A stretch of DNA of 64,000 nucleotides from Solea solea (GCF_958295425.1 NC_081145.1:24089389-24153388); one strand, 5' to 3'; positions 11,304 to 24,674 are shown, counted from the first letter of the stretch. The notes: generated by a model from the sequence alone, not told the origin. Numbers and translations: made by a program.

Positions 11304-13687
11304 ACGTCTCTGTAACTGTGAATGTCACACATCGGAGGGAACGTTGGCTGAGCAGATTTTGGCTTTACAGGACCTGAGAGACAGCTTTTCTGGCACAGTT
11401 AACAATAATAATAAATTAATAAAAGCAGGGAAGACGTCAGATCTTGTACCAAACACAAAAACTTCCCATAGTTACCAAAACGACTCTTTCTCTACTTTAC
11501 ATGCATTCAATTGTGTGAAAACAAAACCCAAATGCAATACATAAACTAAATTCACTATCAGTAATGGGTTTTTTTTTGTCTTAAGGGGGTTTATCTGCAG
11601 ATATTATCTCATTGGTTTTCTGCTTATCCCCAGACTAGTTTATTTGTACACTGCCAAGAGCAGTTTTTTGGGTCCCCAAAGACCGGGCATGTGAAATAGT
11701 TTTTGGGTCCCCAAACAAATTCTTCGAATTCAAATTTTCCCAAACTTTTAATTTAGATTTATGTGCATTAACATGCATGCAGTAAGTTGTAATTCATTTA
11801 CTAAACATTCTTAATCTACCAATTCAAGATATGGCTGTAAGTCAGTGGTTCATTCTGTTCATTACGAACACATTTGCTCTTGTCATGATTTATATGATGA
11901 TAGATCATGATAGTTTGTCCTAGAACGTTTGGGAAGCACTGGCCTATAGGTTTGTAGCATATTGATGCACATTCTGCATTGTACACATAATGTGCATGTC
12001 ATAAACAAGGCTTGATGGGTTTTTTTTTTTACCCTAGACCCAGATTGTCACATTTAAGCTGCTATGGGCTGCCACTGTGATTACTGCTCAGAGATATCTG
12101 TGTCCTGAATGGTAACCACTGACACACAAAATGAGCAGAGGGAGTCGCTAGAGGATACAGTAGAGAGAAGTGAAAAAATGATGAATGAAGAATGAGATAC
12201 GAACCCTTAAGAGAAGAGTGAGGGTGGACATAGAGGGAGAAACAAACGAGGCTACAGCGAGACTTGAGGGAAAAGATGAAGGGCACATCCTGATAAATGG
12301 CAAAGAGTTTTCAGAGCCTATAAGGGCTCGAGCTCCGTCTGGCATAGGCTTGTGAGACTGCAGTTTCATCTCACATGCTCTTTCAAGTGAGGAGTAGAAA
12401 GGCCTTCATTTAGCTGCCATCACATTGAAGTGCACACTCATTAAAGGTGACCTCATCGCACCCCTCTGATCACAGAGCGGGGGGGACCATTTAGATCCTT
12501 GACACACGGCAACAGAAGGCCCAGAAGGATGTCTAAAGTAGTGACAAGACTGTTTGTTCATATAGATGCAGTAGACTGTATTAAAGTGGGGGGTGACACA
12601 CTGTTGGTCGTGTTGAAAACATGATAATGCACTAAAAAGTCTGGCGAAATTGCTGATGTTTAACTTGAATTTAATGGTGTGGGAGAGATAGGCTTGTTTC
12701 TGTCTGCGTTGTAGATGCTTATGTTTAGAATAGAGAGAAGTTTGTTGTGTGACTAGGTCAGACTCTCCATGAAGAGCACACTATGGTTTTTGTAGCAAGA
12801 AATGAATACAAGTATACTCCACTTTGGAATTGGACACTATCCTTTGTCATTGCAGATGCCTCCACAGAGGTGACCACTTTATAGTAGCATCAGTCTTTCC
12901 ATCTCAGTCTTGGCAAGTCTTGAGTCAGATAACTTTTAGCCTAACTTTATCATTATGATGTTGAACGTGATTATATAGTGTAATGTGTAAACACAAATTT
13001 GCACAACGATTTATTGTGCAACGGAACAAAAAATGGAATTGTTCACCGTATCATAGAGAGAACAATACTGTAAAGGTTGTCGTTTCATCATCAACACATG
13101 TAGTTTCTGTGTTGCTGTTTTTGCTGTGCTGTGTGAATCTAACATGCTTTGTTTTCTGTGTGTTCCTTTTTTTATACGCTGCCCTTTCCTGCTTTGCTGC
13201 TGCACCTGTGGATGCTGTTGGCTATGGCAGTCTCATGTGAGTACATCCACCCAAATAGTCCTTGGGTCAGATCCTTCCTGTCTGAGAGAACAAGACTGTT
13301 TTCCAGCTTACTTAGCAAAGCAAGACTGCAAATTGAAGCAAGATAATCTTCATAAAAGTCACCCTTAATTAATTAAATTGCCTATTCATATGCAGTACAG
13401 TATCTTTATTTAACTGTCCCAATTCCCTTATATAAAAATAATCCTACCATGCAATGGCAATTGGTCACAACTGGCGCCCCCAATGCTCATACTTTCCTAT
13501 CTTACATGAATTGAATTTGCCAACTGATAAAATCGTGTTTTTGTCTGATATATATTTCAGGGATTTACATCACCACACAACACAGAGCAATGGGCTCACC
13601 CAGGATACACTATACCCTGAAGAAACTGCTAAAAGCATAGCGTTGTTGGATTTGTTGATGTCTCTGCCTGTGTGTGTGCGTCTGCAG

Positions 13688-13840
13688 GTGTTTTTGCCGG
13701 AGAAGTTAGGCAGCCGCATCTTCCGACTGACAGGCCCGGGAGCTGATCACGATCCCAGAGGTCTCTTCATCATCGATATGGACACAGGAGAGGTGTCAGT
13801 CAGCCGCTCACTGGACCGGGAGGCCGTGGACTCTTACAAG
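13688..13840 (+). CDS. cdh13: cdh13 internal exon: body of EC1
   Basis: Second cdh13 exon in the window, 153 nt or 51 codons, phase 0 to phase 0, the same codon count as I recall for the matching mammalian segment. The acceptor is a T/G/C-rich tract ending CTGCAG and the donor is AAG|GTTTGT. The protein reads FRLTGPGADHDPRGLF, then IDMDTGEVSVSRSLDRE and DSYK. The LTG-G-D-P-G-F pattern and the LDRE motif (a calcium-binding Glu) are hallmarks of EC1. The first nine residues (VFLPEKLGS) look divergent from the VVDSDRPERS stretch of mammals. The donor is followed after 3 nt by a (TG)12 tract. The exon lies inside a longer open frame from 13454 to 13951 that reads through both introns. I chose the boundaries by splice consensus and family alignment. 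Confidence 0.92.
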
Positions 13841-13843
13841 GTT

Positions 13844-13867
13844 TGTGTGTGTGTGTGTGTGTGTGTG
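13844..13867 (+). repeat. (TG)12 tract immediately downstream of a splice donor
   Basis: The donor is GTT at 13841-13843, then twelve TG units. Transcribed as UG repeats, such tracts are bound by TDP-43 and CELF-type proteins and are known to influence nearby splice-site use. Confidence 0.95.
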
Positions 13868-14090
13868 AGAATGTTTGATCTGGCTGTTATTGTGTTGGTG
13901 CCCTATATTTCTGCCTCTCTATCCACCTGGGCACTCTCTTTGATTGTTTGACACATTGTCATTTTTGGTGTTCATGAAAGTCCCGTTCCTTCTCAAGATG
14001 AGAAAGAGAAGTTATTCATGAGTTAAAGTGCTTTTTTTTTAAAATGTAGCACATAAGCCGAATACTAAATAGAAAAAGAAAACAAATCAC

Positions 14091-14117
14091 AATAATAATA
14101 ATAAAAATAATAATAAT
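14091..14117. repeat. (AAT)n microsatellite
   Basis: Imperfect AAT/ATA trinucleotide tract with one AAAA interruption. Confidence 0.9.
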
Positions 14118-17100
14118 GAATACTTCTGCTGGGTTTTGTGCCCTTGGGGTTCTTTGTCCGACAGAAGCATTTTCCTGTAGAACAAAAGGAAAAGAGGGGC
14201 AGAGAGGAAAATCTTATAAACATTTGATCTCGGCCTGTTTTCCAAAACCAGACATGATTGAGGATGTTTGCCTGGGTGCAAGCTGTTGATAAGCTATCAC
14301 GCTTTTGTGAAAACTTTGAAATAATTTACTTGGTAAATACCAACAGATGTGAAAGGAGAAGCATGAAAAATTAAAGGCTAAGAGATGAAATGGCACAAAA
14401 CACATTCACTGTCTTTCCCCACTCTGGCAAAAAGGAGTTGCTTGCATGATACAATGAGGACATTTGTCTTCAGTGGTTATATAGTAGTCTGATTCAGGTT
14501 GTTTACAAGTAACTGGCATTGTATCCCATGGAAAACTAGTATACAAAAAACTCTTTTCTTTGAACATACAGTTAAATATGAATTTACAAAATAAGTAATA
14601 GATGCAGTATTTAGGTGTAGTAACAACCTCCTTGCCCTCATACCTCCCTTGGCCCATAACACTGTGAACGACTGGTTTGAAAGTAAACATTTGTACATGT
14701 ATATAAACATGTGAAATATATTGTATTGTAAAATAAATGTTGCCAGTGAAATCACTTGCTAATCCTCCCCCAGAAAACACTTTGAGGGTTTCTTTCCAAA
14801 CTATATCTATCTACTGTAACTTACATCAGTAACTAGCCATAGTTACCTGTACATTATTGGCTACCAAGGCTACAAACCATGTCATAAAAGTATACATTTA
14901 TGGGGTCAGAGATCTTATTAAAAAAAGCTCCACTCATTCAGAGTATATTAAATTTGTAGTAGCATTTTATCACTGTGTGAAAGATGGTCTATAAACTGTC
15001 CATAAACACAGAAGCTATAATTTTATAATGTGAAGTGTATTCAAAAATGTTTATGTTCAATGGAACAGGACAGGCTTGAGAAAAAGGCAATAGAAAAAGG
15101 CTGTATCCTCTTTTCTACATTAACTGTAATGTGTCGTGGAGGATTTTTAGTGTTGGTAATGCAGCATTTGCTTCATTCTTAGGAAAAGATGGTGATAATT
15201 TCAGTTAGTTGAACCCTCCTGCTTCAGAAGAGGTCTGAACAATTCTTCACCAGGGCTCAGAAGAATGTTAAAAATATTAAAATGGCCATGGTCTATGCAG
15301 TTGGTATGTGGTTGGATAGGAAAACACAGAATGAGGAAAAAATGGCTTTATATTCTTAAGAGAGAGCTTTTGAAATGCAGCTATTGTAAATGTTCTCACA
15401 CAGATATTTTTCCCACTCAGTCAGAAATTCTGGCTTTTATAATTTACAAAACTAAAAATTACAGAAGCACTCATACCACCCTTGCCTCGTGGTTTTTACT
15501 TATACCCTTAAAGAAATTATGTTTTTGGGTCCTTGGTGGTCAAAACAGAAATTGGTATGTGAAGCTCTGGGGAGAGGAAGAGAGACGTGGAAAAGATGAG
15601 ACGAAAGCAGAGAATTAGGGTCTGAGGACAATATCCACAGGGATGGAACTATGTCCTGGATGACAAAGTTAAAGAATGAAGTGCATTGAACATCATGAGA
15701 AGGAGAGTAAGAAGGTAAGAATAAGGGGTCAGAGTTATCTTATACTTCAATCTTCAATCTTCATATATCTTCTTTATATCCACACCTAGCAATCCCTTTA
15801 CAAGATAATGAGGATTTATTTTTCCAGCTTATCCAACTTTGAATTACTGTTCCTTAACTTATTCATTTCCTGCCACAGTGCAATAGCTTCAGACCAAATA
15901 TCGTGTCTCTCATTTTATCTCCTTTGTTACTTCAGATACTGTAGATACCATACATACAGTACAAATACTGCTGTACTCCTGCTGTTTGGCAGCTACCTGA
16001 ACACTTGACATCATAATCCATAGTTGTCATGCGAAGCCTTGGACAGATGCAGCAGACTTTGTGGCTGGCTGAGTCAGCACAAAGAGACTTAGCGTCTCAG
16101 CATCTAATCATACTCCAGCATGTAGATGACTTTAAATAACATTATCTCATGGATATAAGCTGTAACCGCACCAAATGCATTTGACTTGATTAAGTTACTT
16201 ACTGCCAAAGCTAGATTGAAATTAGAGCAGGACTGCTTTCCAAAAACAATCTCTTAATGTTTTGTTCCCATCATAGTCTGATCATAAAAGCCAACAAACT
16301 TAATTAAAGTGTAACTAAAACCCATAAAGCACTTTTTTTTCAGGTGAAAACTCAGTGTATATGTGTATCTAGTTAATGTTATTTACTGGTCCAGATGCAA
16401 ATCTACACAGTTTAGTGTAAGATATTTAAATTATACATATTTTCTGGTCCGTATTAATGCTGGTCTGTATTCCAATTTTGCAGTTTGCTTTCTTAGTCCA
16501 CGCTTATGTTACTACAGACTCCTCCCCCTTTTTATAAATGCTGTGGCGCCGGTCTCTCTCCACCGCTGAGCGATTGAGGGGCTCGTCTGCATTGCTGCCC
16601 ACTCTCCCTCACTCAGCTCTCAGCCCACTTATTGACATTTTTCCCTTTGCGTTACACTTTAAAAAAAAGTCTAATGTCTAATATGACATTGTTACAATGG
16701 AGAGAAATTACTTTTAACATGAATGCAGGTCATCACTAATGATCATCCTCATTTTTGACTGGATTTCTCTAATCCCTGACGTTTCTGTGGACACACTTTA
16801 CATGCATGCACACACACGCACGTCTTCCTCCCACCCCGGCCCGCTCTATATCTTGTCCCGTTCCCTCTTATCATAAGGAAATACTGCTGTAAATATGTGT
16901 CCAGTTCATAACTCACAACAAGATCCCCTATCACGGGAACCTTTGCCGTTTTTATCACTCGTCCAACACTGTGTGCAGAATAAAGACCATCATTTTCATA
17001 GTGCCCAGTTGTCCTGGCAGCCTGTCCCTGTCACCCATTCATTAAGGGTGTGTGTTTTGCCTCTGTAGCTAATGGCTTGTGTGGGTATAAAACATGAAAT

Positions 17101-17936
17101 ATTCAAAGGTAATTTAAAAAGATCAGTCCTCTAAAGACGTTTTATAGGCAAAGTGATACAGGAAGCTTCGGCTATTTCTCCATCACAGCACAAAGCCCTT
17201 TGAAGAAAGAAAGAAAGATGTATAAATTAAAGCTGCTATCAATATTTTTCTTTCAGCATTACTTAACAGGATGATTGTTTCCTAAAGTGGCCATCTGTAA
17301 TGATGACTCTGTTATGCCAGGCAGGACATGTTTTTGTGTTCAGCAGGGGAAGTCGACTAATCCATTGTACTGTGTGCCACTTCCAAAATTGTTCCAAAAC
17401 TTTAATATTACTCATCGACAACAACTCAACTTGAAAATTTAAACTCGTATAGCTTGAGGGATTAGTCATGAAGCCAGAGCAGCATTGTGTTCGGGTCGGA
17501 AACGTTGGAAACAAAATATTGATTATTAGGAATCCCATCCTCACATGTGAGTCATATAATTTGCTTTTCTTTTGGTTTGAACACACCATAGGTTACCATG
17601 CATTAGGTGATCACTATATATATCTCCCAGCTGAATTAGATTATTGACCACAGTTCCCTTCCTTCAGTGGATTTTAATATACTGTAAATTGAAATGTTCT
17701 ATCCTGAGTGTGTGGCTCCTCATGTTTAGGCTCACATGTCAATATCCTGTCAGTGTGCTTGGCTGCTAGTCAATACAAACTCACTAGTAGGCCTCTGTGT
17801 AAGACTCCATGCAGTGCCTACCCTCCTGTAAGCGAGGATTAGTTGAACGTTTGTGTCAATAAGTGCTCTGTTGTGTTCTGTTGTGCATACAACTGAGGTT
17901 GTGTTGAAAAGACTTCAATCCCTTCTTGTTTTCCCC

Positions 17937-18092
17937 AGACTTGTCAAACCGTGCACATTTTGTGTAGCAGGTACATCTTTGACAAAAGTTGCTCTGGTAC
18001 AGTGTGTCACTCTTAAAGTACACAAAAAGCCGGTGACACCTCAAGAGTTTGACAAATTGTTCAGTGCTGAAGTCTACACCAACAAGCATTGA
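17937..18092 (+). repeat. Dispersed repeat of unknown class, related to 33373-33423
   Basis: CAGACTTGTCAAACCGTGCA followed by ATTTTGTGTAGCAGGTAC is clearly related to CAGACCTGCCAAACTGTGCA and ATTTTGTGAAGCAGGTGC at 33373, in the same orientation. A frame open through this piece (17853-18092) includes LKVHKKPVTPQEFDKLFS before a stop. That may be a decayed coding fragment of a mobile element, but I do not recognise it. Confidence 0.5.
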
Positions 18093-19793
18093 ACGTGTCA
18101 ATGAAAGCAACAGAAGTCCTTGGCACGGTGAGGCACCACATTCATTCCCCTTGTATTTACCCACCATCCAAAAAACATATTCACAGCCTTTCTGCAATGT
18201 TTTGATATTAGTCATCAACAACCAGCAGATAAGACATGAAAATGTAGTAATTAGCATTTTTATATTAATGCATGTATGAAAAAAAAAAAAATATTGAATT
18301 AGTAAAGAAAATAGAAATATTAGCTGTACACTTGTCCCCAGGGTGTATGTTAAGTGGAGACATGTGTTAAATCACATTTTTATACCTATAACTGTTACAA
18401 TGTTCTAATAAATAAATATAAACAATATACAGTACCGACAAGGTGATTCTCCACGACTTTTCTTCAAGGTTGACAGGTATGTCTGCCTATTTTATGGTGA
18501 GATGATGACAGATTGCTCTGTTGGCAAAGAAATGCTCCATTCAAAGTCAACGTATGTCAAATTATTATCACAATCAGCTTTTGGGGAAAAAGGACAAAAA
18601 TGCAGTGGTTTTGGAGGATCAGGTTATGGACAGAACCACAGTTGCAAGTAAAAGCACAATTTAAAACCAGGAAACTAACTTCAACATAATAGCAGCCAAG
18701 GGGTCAACTCCACACAGATGCAGAGTGGGAATTCTAACCAGGCCATTACAAGAAGCACACAAGTAAGCAAGCAGACAAACAAACAACTGACGGAATAAAC
18801 ATTTGCTGTGGAGGAACAAACAGACACAGCGATCAACTGGGCCTCATGTTCACAAGGATTTAATGTCAAACATTATTGTCTTATTAGGCTCAATTAGGGT
18901 GAAAATGAATGTTAATGAGATGGAAAATGAAGGGTGGGTGGGGGGGGAGCGGCGCTTATCACTGTGGTTATGACAAGCTTGGGTCGGGTCGAGTGTAGCG
19001 GGGAAGAACTCTAATTGGCTTACAACAGAGGAAGGGTAGAATGTGAAGTGATAAATAACAGTCTTGTTTACACAGGTAGACAGACGACCCTCACTAATGC
19101 AGGTCATTCCAACAATACATGTGGTGAGTCCTTTGTACGTGCGTATCTTGGAGATGCTAAAATTTAGGAAATGATGCAGCGGGCACTGTGTTCAGTATAA
19201 AATTGCTTGTGTTTCTTGGTTATTTCCACAGAAACAAAGCACATAATTGTTTTGAAATGTCAATGATCTTTTTAGGAAATGACCAGATCTTCTGTGGCCA
19301 CAGGCGTGTTTATCAGAACTACTAACTGCAACGTTGTGGACCATCAAACATCTTTAAAACAATGAACGTTGTTAGGCTTTGTGCCTCAGCCATTGCCTCG
19401 CAGTTGAAAGTAGCATCCTCTCTTGTGATGTCCTTTGACAGCAGATCTCAAAAGGACCATGCTCTGTTCCCTATATTCTATCTGTCAAGCCACAAACCAA
19501 AGGCTTTCCAAAAGAAAAACACATATGGACCTATGAAAGCCAAGCTGTGAACTGACAGCTGTTTTTAAATTTAGATTTAAATATCTCGGCTTTCAAAAAG
19601 TTTCCCTTCAAAAGAGTTTTGTTAGGTTGTCAAACTGTATAAATAAAGTAAAAACCTTTTCACCTACATTTACCTATTTTTGACAGAGGTATGGTGGCAT
19701 TTCCTGACATACAGTATCTCTTTTATGGAAATTTGTCTGACAGTAGTGTGTGACACTCTTAAGGTAAATCACCCCCCCCTCATATTTTTTAGG

Positions 19794-20170
19794 TTAACCC
19801 TCTTATGACCGTCATGATAATCAGGCCGACTGGATTTATTTTGATGGTAAGGCTGTAGAATTGTCAAAAAATGGTTCAGTGAGTGTGTGCTTCTGCCTCT
19901 CTTTCCAAGATAACTTTCACTTTCGATATCTGGCAGTTAAGGAATTTGATGGAATTCAGATGTCACAAATGCCACATTTGTGACGTCAGGGGGGTGCTGT
20001 GCCAATCTCAGCTGACATAGGGCGAAAGGCGGGGTCACACCTTGGACAGATCACCAGTCCACAGTTTTAGAATTTTCTAGATATGACAAATGGTCTAGAA
20101 GTGATGGTAAGGAGAAGTACGCTATGCATGCCAAATCCTGCGACGACAGGACTGGTAACAGAAGGGTTAA
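19794..20170. mobile_element. Possible piggyBac-type non-autonomous element
   Basis: A TTAA at 19794-19797 is followed by CCCTCTTATGACC. At the other end GGTAACAGAAGGG is followed by TTAA at 20167-20170. The two 13-bp ends are inverted repeats at about nine positions, with the outer CCCT and inner ACC identical. TTAA duplication and CCC-starting ends are diagnostic of piggyBac elements. The interior (369 bp) has no transposase and contains a minus-strand SINE fragment. The ends are short and imperfect, so chance flanking TTAA sites cannot be excluded. Confidence 0.45.
19984..20063 (-). repeat. SINE 3' fragment, minus strand
   Basis: The reverse complement reads GTCCAAGGTGTGACCCCGCC, then TTTCGCCCTATGTCAGCTGA and GATTGGCACAGCACCCCCC. 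This aligns with the 3' half of the full-length copy at 55412-55750. Confidence 0.75.
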
Positions 20171-20770
20171 GGGATATCTTGACAGTATACTGGTCCTCTC
20201 ATTAGCCTCTAAATTTGCTTAAAGTTTTGTATAAATCTTAGTTTTTAAACTACTAAACATTGATCCCTTTTTAATACTGGACAAGCATTAACTTGCTTTA
20301 GGCTTTTCATTTATGCAGATACTCTTAGCACATAATCACTTCCATTTGCTAATTTGGTGAGTTTGCAGTATTTGATCTGTATGGTTTGCAGCATGAGGCC
20401 CAGATCACATGGATTTCTCCACAGTTTTTGTTATATAATCACACTTTACAGTCACTGCTCCCCTGTCCTTTTGGGTCGTACCGGCTCCACTGTGGCTGTT
20501 TTTCCTCTGCTGTGGTGTCAGAGAGAGAGGGTATTTCTGATTAATCTGTCATGCTGCTGAGGTGGAAGAAGTATGACTATATGGGTGAAAGCCCAGACAT
20601 TTGACCCTTCTGTTGGTTACAGACAGCACTGTGTATTTGTTTGGGTGTGACTTTGTGCCCAGTGTTTGAATGTTTATCCCTCTGTACATCTCTGTCTAGA
20701 TATCCTTTTATTTCCCTGGATGCTTCTGTTCATTGTGGATATTCCTGTCCCTTTTCTATAATGTGTATGT

Positions 20771-20800
20771 GTATATATATATGTATATATATATATTATA
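20771..20800. repeat. (TA)n-rich tract
   Basis: Alternating TA with one G interruption, followed by an AT palindrome. Confidence 0.85.
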
Positions 20801-22694
20801 CATTATAGCCAGAGTTCCAAGGAGTTGTCAAGTTTAAAATTTAGTAGATGAGAATATAGCCAATTTGGCAAGAGACAAATTCCAACCTTTACCCTTTGAA
20901 AAATTACATTACAGTATATGCTAAAATGTTTGCAGCTACTATGGGGAACCTTAACCATTTTGAAATATTGCCTCTTCCATAGCACACTAAACCTGCGTCT
21001 GGATGGATACATTCAATTTATATCACATATTATGGATGGCTGTGGCCCAGTGGTAGAGTCTATATATTAATTCAGTTCATACAGTACATCATCATTTCTA
21101 TCATACATCTAAATGAAAGAAAGGCAGTGAATGAAGAGATGTGTGGGTCGGCATGTCTACCGGGAAAAGAGACTTGATCTAAAACTGTATTTATGATAAT
21201 AAATATTATTTATGCTTGACGGTTAGAAACTGTGTTTATGTTGCGAGTATATGGTAGAAGATTACACAGCTGAAACCATGGTCTGACTTATTATTTTAGT
21301 GCCTTTTGAAGTACCTTAGCATCTAACATGTTGTGTAGGTGAGCGCCATGTTAAGTAAATTAACATACTTGTTCTATTTGCTTAATGTAATTAATGTTTA
21401 GTGGAGCAGATACAGTGGGGAAAAAAGTATAGAAACAACAGCAGACGATAAGAAAGCGTAAAAGATGCTGATAGCAAGACAATAGATAGTAACACACACA
21501 GTGTATATATAGTATATATTGCAATGTGTACAGAGCCATACACACAGTAACAGACAAGCTATTGTGTCATTCTAATGTCTTTGTCATTTATTGTAGTTGT
21601 AACTTAATGAGCTTGAGACCTGAGACAGGTGAGGCCTGTTGTCTAAATCCCTCTGCAGTTTTCTGCTTGGATGGACTGTAATTTCTTGGGCTTTGGAGAC
21701 CAGGATACGCTGCCCTGCACACAGGAAAACAGGCCTGATGTGCACTTAGTCCCTCTATGTGGGCAAGAGATAAAGGACACACTTACAAACTGTACACACA
21801 TACACACACCCATCAACAACCCACCACCGCTTGCGCAGAAATAGCCTTTTGCCACCGTAATAGCTGTTACATTTAAGAAATATAACCACCATACTTTATT
21901 GCCACTGGGTCACACACCGCCACACTCTACTGATAATGCCCGTAGTCTATAATTTGTTATTTCACATTCATAATTGTGTGCTTAACCACTACATGTTGGC
22001 CATACTCTCTTACAAAACAGTATGTGTTTTCACAACAGCCCAATAGTTCTTCAGACACTGCACTTCTACAGTTTTAAGCAAACTTTATCATACATAAACA
22101 AGAAAGGAAAAAACAAAACAGCTTTGTTTGCATCTCAAAGTGGAGTGCAGTTCAAAGAGATTTTCTTCAAAAGTTCTTACTGGTGAAAAGCCTTTCTTTA
22201 GGTCAGGATCATTGAACTGAGGGTTTTGTCACTCTCCTGCTGTCCTTCCAGAAACCTCCCTAAACCCCGGTAGACACACTGCTGTGGCCCTACTCCCAGA
22301 TAACCTGATTAAACAGTAAGTGCCCTGTTGCTCAGCCTCAGGCATTACTGCTGCTAATTCAGCCTGCCGGCCGCCCGCTGTGTCACATGGCACAACCCCT
22401 AATGCTCTCTGCCTTTGTACCAGGAGTGCTTTCAACTGGTGAGAACAGAAACAAAATGGTAGGCATCTTCAAGAGTATAGATCAAGGAAGCTGGACTTGC
22501 TAGCTTATTTGAAAAGGAGGAGGGAGAAGAATAAGAAGAAGTGAAACATCTTAAATTAAAGACAAGCACGTCCAATTACCTCAATCTGCACACTTGAAGA
22601 TAAAATGACCTGGGTGACTGAAAACCTTCACAGACCAAGGGGTGGAAACTTTGCATGACACATAGGGAATTGATTGATTGATATGGCTTGCAAG

Positions 22695-22998
22695 GTCATA
22701 CGGTGGTCCGGTGGCTCCCATTGTTGGCTCACAGCAAGAAGGTCACTGGCCTGGATCCTTTTTCGACTGAGGGCCTTCCCCGTGTGTACATGGGTTCTCT
22801 CCTGGTGGTTGCTGCGGAAGGAAACCTGCAGATTGGAGTGGAGAGTGGAGATTGGTTGTTCCTCTCTGTATGTTTGCCCTGCGATGTACTGTCAACGTGT
22901 CTAGGAAGTACCCTACCTTTCGCCCCAAGGTCAGCTGGGATTGGCTACAGCCCCTTGTGATGCTCATTTGGAGGATAAAGGAGTAGAAAATGGATGGG
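22695..22998 (+). repeat. Degenerate SINE copy
   Basis: Starts with a decayed tRNA-like head (CGGTGGTCCGGTGGCTCCC, GCTCACAGCAAGAAGGTCA). It continues through GTGTGTACATGGGTTCTCTC and GCCCTGCGATGTACTG to CAGCTGGGATTGGCTACAG, and ends GGATAAAGGAGTAGAAAATG with a GATGG tail. TTGCAAG occurs just before (22688-22694) and just after (22999-23005), consistent with a short target-site duplication. Same family as 55412-55750. Confidence 0.7.
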
Positions 22999-23570
22999 TT
23001 GCAAGATTATTAGACAAGACAAATCAGTGCTGAGAATGACTGATCATGTAATATATGCAATGGAAAATATGTTTATCGAATTAACAGCTTGACTATTTGA
23101 CTGACTCTGTTAACAGTCCTCAGACTACATGTTAATGTTGATATTGCTTTGATGTCAAGGTCTTTTCTATAATGACAGCTTATGTTACTAGATGACAGAT
23201 GGTTTCACTAGAGAAGATGCATCTCTTTGCTGTACCTACAAAAGCACTTACAGTTGAGTAGCTGTGATGCAGAGTCCGGATAAGACCCGCTGCCAGTTGG
23301 AGTTTGTCATTTTAACTGGTGAAAGCAACAGTGACTTCAGGCTGAAAATGAAAAGATGTCACCTAGTTGTTTGGGGCTGTCCTCGCAAGAAGATCAAAAG
23401 TACCAGCTGTTTCAGAAATTGCTCCAAAATTACATGTTTACATTTAAGTGTCAAAGTCCCACAAGCTGCAGTGATTGATTGAGAATAAAGGAAATGGTCT
23501 GGTCATTCGCCCATCTTGGATTGGATTCAGTCAGCAAAACCCTTAAAGGATAAATGCTATAAATGTATAC

Positions 23571-23602
23571 ATGGATGGATGAATGGATGGATGGAAGGAT
23601 GG
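23571..23602. repeat. (ATGG)n microsatellite
   Basis: Imperfect GGAT/ATGG tetranucleotide run with GAAT and GAAG variants. Confidence 0.9.
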
Positions 23603-24674
23603 ACAACCCACTCTGTGACCTTTTTACTTAAAAAGAAAAATGAAATGCCCCTAAAGTAATTGCACACTGCTCTCCTGCTGGTTGCATGGATCAGTCCTGA
23701 GTGCACCATCTTCAAGCCTCCTGTAAGGACAAATATAAACCATTAAAAAAGAAGTGGCCATGGCAATAGCAGACGGATGAGCCTGGTTTTCCACCAGCTC
23801 TACAAACAGTTCCTTCAGTGCCACACAAAAGGAAATTGAATTAAACCTTTGGAGAGGAAGGGTGTAAGTTGGGATGGGGGGTGGTATTTTGTCCCATGAT
23901 GCACGATAGAAAGCCTTTGTGAGTCTTTCAACACCTTTCAGAAGCAGGATTATGTTTTATCTTGCCAGACGGCCTGCTGAATGGGAGATCTTTTCAATCA
24001 TCTTCTATCTTCCCTATACTTTTAACTCCCATGCTCCTTTCGCCTTCCATCTCTCACTTTCTCTAAAGACCATCTATTTATATCTGGCATTCCAAGGACT
24101 TCTTTTCTCTTGATGTAATAAGCAACATTTCAAATGAGCAACTCTGAGATGTGAAGCCGATGAAGAAATCTGCACCCAACACAATCCGATATTCCAATGT
24201 TGACCTTCCCGAGGAGCAACGTATAAAGATTCCTTAACAAGATGTTCTTGCTACTAATGACTAATAATACTTAATAGAACTGACTGTATAATGACCTCTA
24301 TAGCTTCAAAAAGACCACAAGGACTAACACATTTGCATTTACAAATTTGGGGCTAGTTACTCAAACATTGAATACATGAATAGCTGAGTGTTTTTAGTAA
24401 ACAAAATCTAAATTAATGTGAGGTTTGAATATATACTTGGTAATAAGTAAGTGGTAATAGTGGGACAAGTCGGTGATGTAATGGGGGAATCCTCCTCGAC
24501 CAGACTATGTCATTTAGGTTCAGCTTTTAGGGACAGTGTCCTAATGATGTACCCCTAAACCTGAATTGAGACAAGGTTTATGTAATTAAAAGCCCATATT
24601 AATGCATGGCATTGTAGTAGTTTGTTTTTTTATTTAATTTATATTGTCAGATACCATAGGTTTTTTTGTGTAAC

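Larger units (their letters stand above)
1769..13687 (+). other. cdh13 intron A (11.9 kb)
   Basis: Intron between the furin-site exon and the EC1 body exon, GTAAGT to CTGCAG. The identified repeats lie at 1871-1892, 4981-5193, 5366-5480, 5772-6405, 6981-7022, 9860-10300, 10319-10334 and 11187-11303. I see nothing I can name in 1900-4960, 6420-6970, 7030-9850, 10340-11180 and 11310-13680. The longest reading frame, 3583-4107 on the minus strand, shows no recognisable domain. The block 9150-9330 is unique-looking, with TTAATTAGC and CCAAT-like words, and might be conserved non-coding DNA. Confidence 0.8.

Noticed and set aside
13454..13951. 165-codon frame as a stand-alone gene
   Set aside because: It is the cdh13 EC1 exon plus read-through of both flanking introns. 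The splice sites at 13688 and 13840 explain it.
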